A stretch of 7,850 nucleotides of DNA from CAG-390 sp045541375 (GCA_045541375.1 JAZQJB010000054.1:1-7850); one strand, 5' to 3'. Shown: positions 1-7,647, counted from the stretch's first letter. The notes: generated by a model not told the origin, from the sequence alone. Numbers and translations are program-made.

Positions 1-3000
1 CCGCTTGGCCTCCGACTTCACCCCGAGACCCCGGCACCTGAAACCACCGTCCCCTCTCCCGAAACGACCGAGGAGACGACCGATATCTACCACGAAACCA
101 CCGCTCCCCTCTACGACGGCACGACCGCCGAGCCCGAACCAGAGCACAACGGAAGCTACGGTCTTGAATACAAGATGAATGAGGACGGAAAGAGCGCGAT
201 GCTCTTCCATCGCGGAATATGCACGGATGAAAACGTCATCGTCGCATCGGTCTGGAACGGCGTTCCCGTAACTATCATAGGCGAAGCTGCATTTGCCGAT
301 TATATCAAATATAATACCATAACGATTCCCGAAAGCGTGACGGCGATAGATATGCGCGCCTTCAAGAACTGCACGGGACTTGAAAGTGTTAAACTGCACG
401 ATGGCATCTCTTACATCGGCGCAGACGCCTTTGAAAACTGTGTTGCGCTTACGGAGATCACCCTCCCGAAATCGCTTGAATGGATTCAAACCGGGCTTTT
501 TATGAATTGCATCAATCTCCAAAAGGTTATTATCGGAAACGAAGTCGAAAGAATCGTTTTTGGTGCATTTTATGATTGTTCCGCTCTGCGCGAGCTTCAT
601 TACCTCGGCACAAAGGCAGAATGGAACAATATTCAAAAGGACTTGGATTGGAATGCAAAGAGCGCGATCACCGTAGTCCATTGCTCCAACGGCGATGTTG
701 AAATTACACCTTATAATGCCGATGAACCCGAATACGACGGCTCGCGCGGGCTTGAGTATAAGGTAAACAACGATGGTAAAACCGCCTCGCTTTTCGGGAT
801 CGGAACTTGTACCGACACAGATATCGTTGTCGCTTCCACCTATAACGGTTTGCCCGTTACGGAAATATTCTACAATGCTTTCAACGATAATTCGCAGATA
901 GTCAGCGTTATAATCCCCGAGAGCGTTACCTTTATAGAAGAACGCGCATTCGCAAACTGCATTTCTCTTGAAAGCATAACTCTTCCCTCCGGCTTAAAAA
1001 ATTTCGGCGACGCCGAAACCTTTAAAAACTGCACCTCGCTCAAAAACATCGTTCTGCCCGACGGTATGAATTATCTCGGCGTAGAGACCTTCAAGGGCTG
1101 CGCTTCTCTTGAAAGCATCGTTATGAAGGGTGTAGGCAGTATTGATATAAGTGCCTTTGAAGATTGTGCGAAGCTTAACAATATAGTTATTTCCGGGAAA
1201 TGCATAGACATATCGGATTCTGCCTTCAAGAATTGCAGCTCGCTTACAAATTTTTCATTTGACGGTACTGTAAACGAGTGGTTGAAGCTTGCCAAAGGAA
1301 ATGAATGGAGCGAAGGCTGTCCCTTCACCGTCATCCATTGCTCCGATGGTGACGTCAATCTGATCATCGAATACGACGGTTCGCGTGGGCTCGCGATCCG
1401 AATAATCGGTGATCATGCAGAGGTCACCGGCATCGGAACCTGCACCGACACGGAGATCGTTATTCCCTCATACTATAGCGGCTATCCCGTAACGCAGATC
1501 AATATATGGGCATTCAAGGATAATACACGTATAACGAGCGTAAAAATATCCGATACGGTAACGATGATTGAAGGCAACGCCTTTGCGGGATGTACCTCTC
1601 TGCGCAGCATCTACATTTCCGCAAGCGTAAGCAACGTTACGGCACTCTCGTTCGACGGCTGCACCAATATTACAAGCATAACGGTTGACCCGAATAATCC
1701 GTACTACGAAGGCACAAACTGCATAATTCAGAAGTCAAACAAGTGGCTTCTGCTCGGATGCAGAACAACAGTCATTCCCTCTGACGGAAGCGTCGAATAC
1801 ATCGGCGGATGTTCCTTCAACGGTATCAGCGGTCTGTACTCGATCACTGTCCCCGAGGGGGTTATAGATATTGATACCAGCGCGTTCAATAACTGCCCCG
1901 ACCTGCGCGAGCTTCATCTGCCAAGCACGCTGAGGTATGCAAGCGGAGGTGAAAGCAATATTATCTCCGGATGTAACAATATCGAAGTCATTACCATCCC
2001 GAAAAACTCGGAATACTTCTACGTTGTCGGTAACTGTCTTATCGAAAGGAAGACAGGAACTCTGATCCTCGGCTGCAAAACGAGCGTTATCCCGACCGAC
2101 GGTTCGGTCAAAGCTATCGGAACTCACGCTTTTCAAGGGAATTTAAGCCTCAGAGATGTAGTACTTCCCGAGGGAATCACGAGCATCGGCGAGGGTGCTT
2201 TTGCATCCTGCCGTAACCTGAAAAGCATTGTTTTCCCCAAATCGCTGACAAAAATCGACGGCTGGACATTTGAAAACTGCAGTTCGCTCGAAAAGATCAA
2301 TATTCCCGAAAATGTAACCGTAATATCATACGGCGCATTCAGAGCTTGCAACAACCTCACCGAAGCCGTTTTGCCGCGTTCGCTCAAAGAGCTTTACTGG
2401 GATTCCTTCAGCGCCTGCACCGCTCTCCGAGAAGTCCGTTTTGCGGGAACGAAAAAAGAATGGAACTCGATAAGGATAGACAATTCCTGGTACCACGGAA
2501 GCTCAATAAACGCGATCAACTGCTCCGACGGTATCATTTACCTCAACGAGAGTAACGGCTCGCATGGGCTTGAATACCGAATTGAGGGCGATCACGCCGT
2601 GCTTGTAGGTATTGGTACTTGCACCGACAAAGAGATCATCGTCGCTTCTACCTATAACGGTCTGCCCGTTACGGCAATCGGACGCAAAGCTATTTATTCG
2701 CTTGACGGCATAACGCGCGTCGTCATATCCGATACCGTAACCCATCTCGATTATATGGCTATCGCGTGGTGTTCCGATCTCGAATCGATCCATATTCCTG
2801 CCAATCTGACGACTATGGAAGAGTACGCGATCATTGCATTCGGCAATATTCGCAGCATTACCGTTGACCCGAACAATCCGAACTATTACAGCGTGAATAA
2901 TTGCCTTATAAACAGAAAAACGAAAACACTCATTCTCGGCTGTGATACAAGCATTATCCCAACCGACGGAAGCATCAGCGCCATAGCACCTAAAGCTTTT

Positions 3001-4848
3001 ACGATGTGTGACGGCATTGAAAGTATCACTATCCCCGAGGGTGTAACAAAAATCGGAGAGGATGCCTTTTATGATTGCTCGGCGCTCAAAAGCATTGAGC
3101 TTCCCGAAAGTCTGATTACAATAGATTCGAGCGCTTTCGCAAACTGCTCGTCGCTCCAAAATGTAAAGCTCGGCGGTAAAGTCGAGTATATGGGCGATTA
3201 CGTTTTTTCCGAATGTAACAAATTGGGCGAGATAATACTCCCCGACAGCCTGAGCTTTCTCGGAAATTATGCTTTTCAGGGTTGTACCGATCTAAAGCGT
3301 GCAGTTCTGTCGAGCAATCTGGAAATACTCGAGCTGATGATTTTCGCATCCTGCACGAATCTTGAAGACGTTATCATCCCCGAGGGTGTGAAAACCATTA
3401 GCGCCGATGCTTTTTCAAACACTGCGCTGAAGGAACTAAAACTGCCCGCGAGCATCAAAGCAATACGGCATGGGGCGTTTGAATATTGCGACAATCTTAT
3501 GAATGTAAGTTATGCGGGAACAGTTACCCAATGGATCGCCGTAGAAAAGGACATCGGTTGGCACACAATCGGCACATTCAAAAAGATTCGTTGCTCGGAC
3601 GACGAGATGAAGCTCTACTCAGATTCCAAGGATGAAGGCAGCCTCGGACTTGAATATGAGATCAACACGGACGGCAAGAGTGCACGATTGATCAGCGAAG
3701 GTATCTGTACCGATGCCAAAATAGTAGTTGCGTCAAAATTCCACGGTCTGCCGGTGACCGAGATATATTCGGTTGCTCTGTCGAACTGCGACTTTATCGA
3801 GGAGATCGTAATTCCCGAGGGCGTAACGGTTATCCGCAACCAAGCCTTCTCCCGTTGCGTAAATCTGAAAAAAATAACCTTGCCGAGCACGCTGGAATAT
3901 ATCTACGATTCCGCTTTTGCCGATTGCGAGAGTCTTGTAAGCATAGTCATCCCAAGGAAAGTAAAGCTTATTGAGACTTGGGCGTTTCGGGATTGCAAAA
4001 ATCTCACGAAGTTTACCTTTGCGGGTACAGTCGCTGAATGGAACGCCGTTCAGAAAGGTTTGGGCAACAATTGGAACGATGGCTGTCCCTTCACCGTCGT
4101 CCATTGCTCCGACGGAGATGTTTTAGCGGAGCCGATCACCTATGACGAGGCTACCGAGCTTGCGCGTCAGTATTGGTCGCCGATAGAAAGCGGGTATTTC
4201 GTCCGATATGCAAGCTACGAAATGTATCTCCTCGTTCGTCCCGATGAAGTGATCGTGGACAGGATCTACATCGACCGCTACACGGGCGAGATCTCGCAGC
4301 CCAAGCTGACATATCCCGACATACCCGATCCACTTCTCAAGGTTCTTCTCAACGAAACGACCTATATCCGCCAATTTGATTCCGAATCGGAAGGGTATTT
4401 CAAGGATACCGTCCTTGATTACCCGACCGCGGAGACGGGCTCTTTCGGCTACGCCGTTTGCGACCTTGACGGAGACGGAAAGGAAGAGCTTATTCTTTCC
4501 TCGTTGCAATATGAGATCGTTCTGCGCGAATTTGAGGGCAAGGTTTACGGATATTTGTTCGATTTCAGATCGCTTCTTGATCTCAAAACCGACGGAAGCT
4601 TCAATTTCACCTCGAACGCGGGAATGACTTACGGCACGGCAAGGCTGAGCTTTGACGGCACAAAATACGTTTTCACCGAATTGACCCGAAGAGAACATGT
4701 CGATAACGGAAGCATCTCCTACTTTGTTGACGACAAAAAGGTCACAAAAGCGGAATTTGACGCCCGCGAGGCACTTCTTTCGCAAGAAGAAGCACCTTAC
4801 GAGCACCTTGCGATCTATCCCCTCAGGGCTTGGTTCCCCGGAGGATAA
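1..4848 (+). CDS. Giant BspA-type (LRR_5) leucine-rich-repeat surface protein, 5' end missing
   Basis: The frame is open from base 1 to the TAA at 4846-4848 (1615 residues). The ATG at 175 falls inside the first repeat module, so the true start, and any signal peptide or membrane anchor, lies upstream. Residues 1 to about 49 are a Pro/Thr/Glu linker (PETPAPETTVPSPETTEETT). Five modules follow, from 148, 733, 1372, 2554 and 3637. Each opens with a motif like GSRGLEYKVNNDG and GIGTCTDTDIVVAS-YNGLPVT, runs through 23-residue LRR_5 units such as ITIPESVTAIDMRAFKNC, and closes with FAGTVAEWN and VVHCSDGDV. I count about 32 full LRR units. The C-terminus adds a YDEATELA/IDRYTGE domain (about 4135-4314) and a domain with a DLDGDGKEEL loop (4462-4491). 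LRR_5 proteins of this type are usually extracellular and often adhesins or host-binding proteins. The ligand here is unknown. No signal or sorting motif is visible at the C-terminus, so anchoring probably depends on the missing N-terminus. The family call is strong; the role is inference. Confidence 0.93.
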   Translation, partial: PLGLRLHPETPAPETTVPSPETTEETTDIYHETTAPLYDGTTAEPEPEHNGSYGLEYKMNEDGKSAMLFHRGICTDENVIVASVWNGVPVTIIGEAAFADYIKYNTITIPESVTAIDMRAFKNCTGLESVKLHDGISYIGADAFENCVALTEITLPKSLEWIQTGLFMNCINLQKVIIGNEVERIVFGAFYDCSALRELHYLGTKAEWNNIQKDLDWNAKSAITVVHCSNGDVEITPYNADEPEYDGSRGLEYKVNNDGKTASLFGIGTCTDTDIVVASTYNGLPVTEIFYNAFNDNSQIVSVIIPESVTFIEERAFANCISLESITLPSGLKNFGDAETFKNCTSLKNIVLPDGMNYLGVETFKGCASLESIVMKGVGSIDISAFEDCAKLNNIVISGKCIDISDSAFKNCSSLTNFSFDGTVNEWLKLAKGNEWSEGCPFTVIHCSDGDVNLIIEYDGSRGLAIRIIGDHAEVTGIGTCTDTEIVIPSYYSGYPVTQINIWAFKDNTRITSVKISDTVTMIEGNAFAGCTSLRSIYISASVSNVTALSFDGCTNITSITVDPNNPYYEGTNCIIQKSNKWLLLGCRTTVIPSDGSVEYIGGCSFNGISGLYSITVPEGVIDIDTSAFNNCPDLRELHLPSTLRYASGGESNIISGCNNIEVITIPKNSEYFYVVGNCLIERKTGTLILGCKTSVIPTDGSVKAIGTHAFQGNLSLRDVVLPEGITSIGEGAFASCRNLKSIVFPKSLTKIDGWTFENCSSLEKINIPENVTVISYGAFRACNNLTEAVLPRSLKELYWDSFSACTALREVRFAGTKKEWNSIRIDNSWYHGSSINAINCSDGIIYLNESNGSHGLEYRIEGDHAVLVGIGTCTDKEIIVASTYNGLPVTAIGRKAIYSLDGITRVVISDTVTHLDYMAIAWCSDLESIHIPANLTTMEEYAIIAFGNIRSITVDPNNPNYYSVNNCLINRKTKTLILGCDTSIIPTDGSISAIAPKAFTMCDGIESITIPEGVTKIGEDAFYDCSALKSIELPESLITIDSSAFANCSSLQNVKLGGKVEYMGDYVFSECNKLGEIILPDSLSFLGNYAFQGCTDLKRAVLSSNLEILELMIFASCTNLEDVIIPEGVKTISADAFSNTALKELKLPASIKAIRHGAFEYCDNLMNVSYAGTVTQWIAVEKDIGWHTIGTFKKIRCSDDEMKLYSDSKDEGSLGLEYEINTDGKSARLISEGICTDAKIVVASKFHGLPVTEIYSVALSNCDFIEEIVIPEGVTVIRNQAFSRCVNLKKITLPSTLEYIYDSAFADCESLVSIVIPRKVKLIETWAFRDCKNLTKFTFAGTVAEWNAVQKGLGNNWNDGCPFTVVHCSDGDVLAEPITYDEATELARQYWSPIESGYFVRYASYEMYLLVRPDEVIVDRIYIDRYTGEISQPKLTYPDIPDPLLKVLLNETTYIRQFDSESEGYFKDTVLDYPTAETGSFGYAVCDLDGDGKEELILSSLQYEIVLREFEGKVYGYLFDFRSLLDLKTDGSFNFTSNAGMTYGTARLSFDGTKYVFTELTRREHVDNGSISYFVDDKKVTKAEFDAREALLSQEEAPYEHLAIYPLRAWFPGG
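148..4134 (+). repeat. Five tandem LRR modules inside the surface-protein gene
   Basis: The module lengths are about 195, 213, 394, 361 and 166 residues, starting at 148, 733, 1372, 2554 and 3637. Modules 1, 2 and 5 are short, with 3-5 full LRR units. Modules 3 and 4 are long, with about 10 units, and include variant units of the form ITVDPNNPxY, NCLI, TLILGC, IIPTDGS (two in module 3, one in module 4). The entry and exit motifs are conserved in all five, which shows that whole modules were duplicated and then lengthened or shortened. Two DNA segments are still close: 1315-1355 against 4081-4121 (37 of 41 bases by eye) and 811-866 against 2623-2678. Confidence 0.85.
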
Positions 4849-4938
4849 AGCGAGGGGCTGACTCGTTAAGATATATTTTGCAAGAGCAATATAAACAATA
4901 TCATTAATTACATCTTGGTAAAATTCGCAATAAAATGA
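4849..4938. other. AT-rich spacer after the LRR gene
   Basis: There are 90 bases between the stop codon and the large palindrome. I see no ORF, and no GC-rich hairpin with a T-tract that would be a convincing terminator for the LRR gene. The only local fold is a weak AT-rich one around TTGC-AAGA-GCAA (about 4877-4888). Confidence 0.5.
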
Positions 4939-4974
4939 AGTTGCGCGGACTCCTTCCCCCACTTCCGTGGTCCC

Positions 4975-4993
4975 CCTTCCTCCCGGAGGAAGG
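4975..4993. repeat. Hairpin in the left arm of the palindrome
   Basis: CCTTCCTCCCGGAGGAAGG is a 19-base inverted repeat with 9-base arms around one central base. It can form a GC-rich stem on either strand. No T-tract follows, so intrinsic termination is possible but not supported by the sequence. Confidence 0.6.
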
Positions 4994-5206
4994 CTGATTG
5001 GTCAGTGCAAACTCCGTCGGATATTCAGCGAATATTGTTTTAACTTAAACCTTAAACAGCAACAAGGAATATTTTATTGAAAAAGTTTGCAAGAACTCTG
5101 TTACGAGTGCAAATTGATTCAAATAAAATATTCCTTTTTGGTATGCAAAATTATAAGTTTGAGCAAAATTCGCTGCAGAAACGATAAAGATAGCACAAAT
5201 CCTTAG

Positions 5207-5225
5207 CCTTCCTCCGGGAGGAAGG
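5207..5225. repeat. Hairpin in the right arm of the palindrome
   Basis: CCTTCCTCCGGGAGGAAGG is the inverted counterpart of the left-arm hairpin and differs only by reading as its reverse complement at the central base. Each arm of the large palindrome therefore has its own small self-complementary core. Confidence 0.6.
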
Positions 5226-5336
5226 GGGACCGCGAGGAGCGGTGAAAGGAGCCCGCGCAACTATCGGTTAGCACAAATAATATCTATGTTAAATGAGCCA
5301 GCTTTTTTCGCATTATTATGTTCACAGAAAAAATTA

Positions 5337-5365
5337 TTGACAACGAAAAAATAATATGATATACT
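5337..5365 (+). promoter_or_regulatory. Consensus sigma-A (sigma-70 type) promoter for the lipoprotein gene
   Basis: A perfect -35 hexamer TTGACA (5337-5342) is followed by a 17-base AT-rich spacer and a -10 hexamer TATACT (5360-5365), one base from TATAAT. Transcription should start near 5372, giving a leader of about 70 nt before the ATG at 5441. The promoter lies about 75 bases beyond the right end of the large palindrome, so the lipoprotein gene is probably its own transcription unit. I see no clear operator; the AT-rich flanks prevent a confident call. Confidence 0.82.
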
Positions 5366-5371
5366 TAAATT

Positions 5372-5440
5372 GATAGGGAGGCTGATGCTTCCCCGAAGAA
5401 TATCGAAGTTCACACCTACCATTCGCAAAAGGAGTTTTTA
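5372..5440 (+). promoter_or_regulatory. Leader with possible 18-codon upstream ORF and the lipoprotein RBS
   Basis: The RBS for the lipoprotein is AAAGGAG at 5428-5434, six bases before the ATG at 5441. This is good spacing and fixes that start. Upstream, AGGGAGG (5375-5381) sits three bases before an ATG at 5385. That ATG opens an 18-codon frame, MLPRRISKFTPTIRKRSF, whose TAA (5439-5441) overlaps the A of the lipoprotein ATG as TAATG. Such overlaps can couple translation. The RBS-to-ATG distance is short and the peptide may not be made. It has six basic residues out of 18. No known riboswitch fold is recognised. Confidence 0.4.
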
Positions 5441-7528
5441 ATGAAAAAAATAAACATTACTTTAGTTATGCTGCTCGCGCTTATTTGCTTTTTCGCCGCT
5501 TGCGATGAAGCCCCCGAGCTCGAGTTGACCCTTGCCGATTTCGTTTATGACACCGAGATCAACACGGATCACGTCATAACCGAGGAAGAGCTTGCCGCGA
5601 TGAACAAGGTCTGGCGCGCCGAGTTCGGCAAAGATCTTGCCGATACGCCCGAAGAGGCGATGAAAAGGCAACCGAGCCGCGATTTCTATTTCGGCAGATA
5701 CGGCAGATTCTTCGTCTTTTACCGCTTCACCGCTGATTTTGACAAGACGTTCAGTTGGAAAAACTACACCTTCACTCTTCCCTACGGCACTATGCTGTTC
5801 CTGACGGACGATGAGGTCTACGACCAAAAGCAAATGGCGTCGTTTAATCTTTTCCCCGCCGAGTATATCGATGCCCTGTATGATTGCTACGAGAACACGT
5901 ACCTTCCATATAAGCCCGATGCGGTTTTGCGAGAAGACGAATATGTCCTCACCGAAGCCGATCTTGAGTGGATGCACGGGATGTTTGAGCACTCCCCGCA
6001 ATACACGGGAGTGGAAACTCTCGGCAGAGCTATGCGCAGAGAAAAGGACGCCGCTTATTATTTCGGCAAATTCGGTGACACCGTCATCGTCTGGAATCTT
6101 CAGAATTACAGCGAAAAGCCGAATTTCACGATTTGCGGCTATGAATTCAACTTTTATAACGGCTCGGTGCTGTTTTTCGACCCCGAGGGGCTATATGAGC
6201 CCGAAACCGAGGGCGTCGAGGGCATTATGACCGCCGAGGAATGGAAGGCGTTTTACGATCATTACGTCGAGTATTATGTTCCTCTCAACTCGGATCCCTA
6301 TACTTATCATAATCTTTCCGTGAGCATCGAGATACCGTCCGAGGACGAAATGCGTGCGATAAACGAGTTTTACGGGGCGTGGAAATACGAGCAGTTATAC
6401 AACAAATACTATCAGAGGTATATTGAGGCAAAGCAAACCCCTGCCAATGCCGATAAAAACGCAGTGCGCGCCGTTGCGATTGATATAGGCACCGACCCGC
6501 ACCGCTTCTTCAATGAGGATAACTACGCGGATTATCAATATTGGGGCAAGATCGGAGAAAAATTCCTTCTTGCAACACAAAACAGTTATGTATCCCTGAC
6601 TGTTTCCGAGATAGCGGGATTCAAATTCGTCCTTGACGGCTCGGGATGTGAGATCCTCATCTGCGAAGGCGGCAAGATCACGCCTCTCGCCGAGGCTTAC
6701 GAGAAAGGTACCGTAACCAAATCCGAGGTCGCATTTGCGCACGAGAGTCATGTTGCATACCGCAACTCTCTCCTCAGCGGAAAAGAGGAGATCGCCCCGC
6801 CCACAAGGCTGAAGGTCAATGTATCGTCGGGTCGGTTGTCCGCTGACGAGCAGCGCGAGATCGTTTGGGAGTACATCGCAAATTCAAGCAGCCTCGAATC
6901 CGAGCTTAACGCGACCTATGCCGTCCGTTGCTTCGGTAAATTCGGTAACGTTTATGCAGTTATGATCGACGGCCCGTGGGGATATACTCAGGCGATTCGA
7001 AACGAAGTCGTTGCGGGTTATACTTTTACTTTCCCCGACGGTCATCGGATGCTTATATATAAGGAAGGCGATTTTTACACCCTGAACAAGGCGTATGAGC
7101 TCGGCATCATCAGCGAAAAGGACGTCGCCGCGATCGAGTGGAGCAAGAGCGCGCCGTTTACCTACACCACCGAGTTTTCGCCCGTCAAGCTCGATGGTTG
7201 GGAGCTTTATGCCCTTGTAGAAGACTATATCAAATACTGCGGTCATGCCAAGGATACGGTGTACTCCATCCGATGCTACGGCCACGCCAATCAGGGCAAC
7301 GCGTCGATAATCGACCGCAGCGACGTCGTATTCGAGCCAAAGAAAACGAGCGAAACCGTCGCGGGCTTTGAATTTATCTATCCCACCGAGCAAAAGATGA
7401 CCTTTTTCCTGGGTGATTACAAACCCCTGAGCCTCGCCGAGGCATACGAACAGGAGTACCTCACCCTCGAGAATATCAAAAAGATTCACGAAACCTACCG
7501 CGCGGCACATCCGGAGCTTTATAATTAA
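5441..7528 (+). CDS. Predicted lipoprotein with five diverged tandem repeats, function unknown
   Basis: The gene encodes 695 residues. The start is supported by the RBS AAAGGAG at six bases and by the signal peptide that follows directly: MKK, a hydrophobic core to residue 18, then lipobox FAAC with Cys21 as the expected lipidated residue. Phe at -3 is less common than Leu but tolerated. The mature protein is predicted to be anchored on the outer face of the membrane. It consists of five repeats at about residues 46-157, 169-282, 298-443, 464-571 and 582-691. Each has a helical lead-in, an aromatic-Gly core (YFGRYG 83-88, YFGKFG 207-212, YWGKIG 367-372, CFGKFG 497-502, CYGHAN 612-617), then an AGYxFxFxxG strand (232-241, 392-402, 525-534, 641-650). 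Repeats 3-5 end with L-x-x-AYE-x-G-x-(L/I/V)-(T/S) (416-426, 548-558, 665-675). Repeat 4 looks closest to a domain I recall from uncharacterised clostridial exported proteins. No catalytic motif is visible, so a binding or structural role is inferred. Confidence 0.9.
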   Translation: MKKINITLVMLLALICFFAACDEAPELELTLADFVYDTEINTDHVITEEELAAMNKVWRAEFGKDLADTPEEAMKRQPSRDFYFGRYGRFFVFYRFTADFDKTFSWKNYTFTLPYGTMLFLTDDEVYDQKQMASFNLFPAEYIDALYDCYENTYLPYKPDAVLREDEYVLTEADLEWMHGMFEHSPQYTGVETLGRAMRREKDAAYYFGKFGDTVIVWNLQNYSEKPNFTICGYEFNFYNGSVLFFDPEGLYEPETEGVEGIMTAEEWKAFYDHYVEYYVPLNSDPYTYHNLSVSIEIPSEDEMRAINEFYGAWKYEQLYNKYYQRYIEAKQTPANADKNAVRAVAIDIGTDPHRFFNEDNYADYQYWGKIGEKFLLATQNSYVSLTVSEIAGFKFVLDGSGCEILICEGGKITPLAEAYEKGTVTKSEVAFAHESHVAYRNSLLSGKEEIAPPTRLKVNVSSGRLSADEQREIVWEYIANSSSLESELNATYAVRCFGKFGNVYAVMIDGPWGYTQAIRNEVVAGYTFTFPDGHRMLIYKEGDFYTLNKAYELGIISEKDVAAIEWSKSAPFTYTTEFSPVKLDGWELYALVEDYIKYCGHAKDTVYSIRCYGHANQGNASIIDRSDVVFEPKKTSETVAGFEFIYPTEQKMTFFLGDYKPLSLAEAYEQEYLTLENIKKIHETYRAAHPELYN
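5576..7513 (+). repeat. Five protein-level repeats in the lipoprotein gene
   Basis: Units lie at about 5576-5911, 5945-6286, 6332-6769, 6830-7153 and 7184-7513. They are visible in the protein but not as DNA identity, so the duplications are old. Units 1 and 2 resemble each other most and have lost the AYE ending. They end instead in helices of the type FPAEYIDALYDCYE and MTAEEWKAFYDHYVE. Unit 3 is about 35 residues longer because of a segment between its lead-in helix and its GKIG core. Confidence 0.72.
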
Positions 7529-7647
7529 AATCAAACAACGGCCTTTTGCCGCTGTCAGACCACTGACAAACGTATATTAAAAACTAACATATAGCAATAT
7601 GCACAAATAATTAGTAAAAAGCTATGTTCGCACTCGTAATGCAGGGG
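7529..7647. other. Spacer after the lipoprotein gene with a weak stem-loop
   Basis: TGTCAG-ACCA-CTGACA (7553-7568) forms a six-base-pair stem 24 bases after the stop codon, and a shorter CGGC/GCCG stem lies just before it. Neither is followed by a T-tract, so an intrinsic terminator is possible but weak. The rest is AT-rich without a credible ORF. GCACAAATAAT at 7601-7611 repeats the sequence at 5271-5281. Confidence 0.4.

Larger units (their letters stand above)
4939..5262. repeat. 324-bp imperfect palindrome (foldback / MITE-like element)
   Basis: The outer arms 4939-4995 and 5205-5262 are inverted copies, with termini AGTTGCGCGG and CCGCGCAACT. They differ by one indel and several substitutions, and they share an almost exact inner block TCCCCCTTCCTCCCGGAGG. 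The pairing continues inward about a single centre near 5100: CAGCGAAT (5026-5033) pairs with ATTCGCTG (5168-5175), and AAGGAATATTTTATT (5064-5078) pairs exactly with 5122-5136. The element contains no transposase and no credible ORF. No target-site duplication is obvious in the immediate flanks. Known foldback elements of this type are moved in trans or persist as structured intergenic repeats; mobility here is inferred. Confidence 0.8.

Noticed and set aside
175..177. ATG at 175 as the start of the LRR protein
   Set aside because: The frame is open back to base 1, and bases 148-174 already encode the conserved module opening NGSYGLEYK. No RBS precedes this ATG.
2503..3159. 218-residue open frame on the - strand
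   Set aside because: It is antisense to well-conserved LRR modules 3 and 4 and has no domain of its own. The + strand protein explains the sequence.
4123..4962. 279-residue open frame on the - strand
   Set aside because: It is antisense to the conserved C-terminal domains of the LRR gene, starts with GTG inside the palindrome arm, and its product has no recognisable domain. It is a shadow frame.
4975..4993. Rho-independent terminator of the LRR gene
   Set aside because: A hairpin is present but it has no T-tract, is 126 bases after the stop codon, and is part of the palindromic element.
5045..5260. 71-residue open frame on the - strand (MRGLLSPLLAVPLPPGGRL...)
   Set aside because: It lies entirely inside the imperfect palindrome, and its first residues are a translation of the GC-rich repeat arm. 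It is a typical spurious repeat-derived ORF.
5811..6230. 139-residue + strand frame overlapping the lipoprotein gene
   Set aside because: It is out of frame within the lipoprotein gene, and its Ser/Arg/Thr-rich product is typical of a shifted reading frame.
6884..7534. 216-residue open frame on the - strand
   Set aside because: It is antisense to repeats 4 and 5 of the lipoprotein, whose + strand frame has clear protein repeats, an RBS and a promoter.
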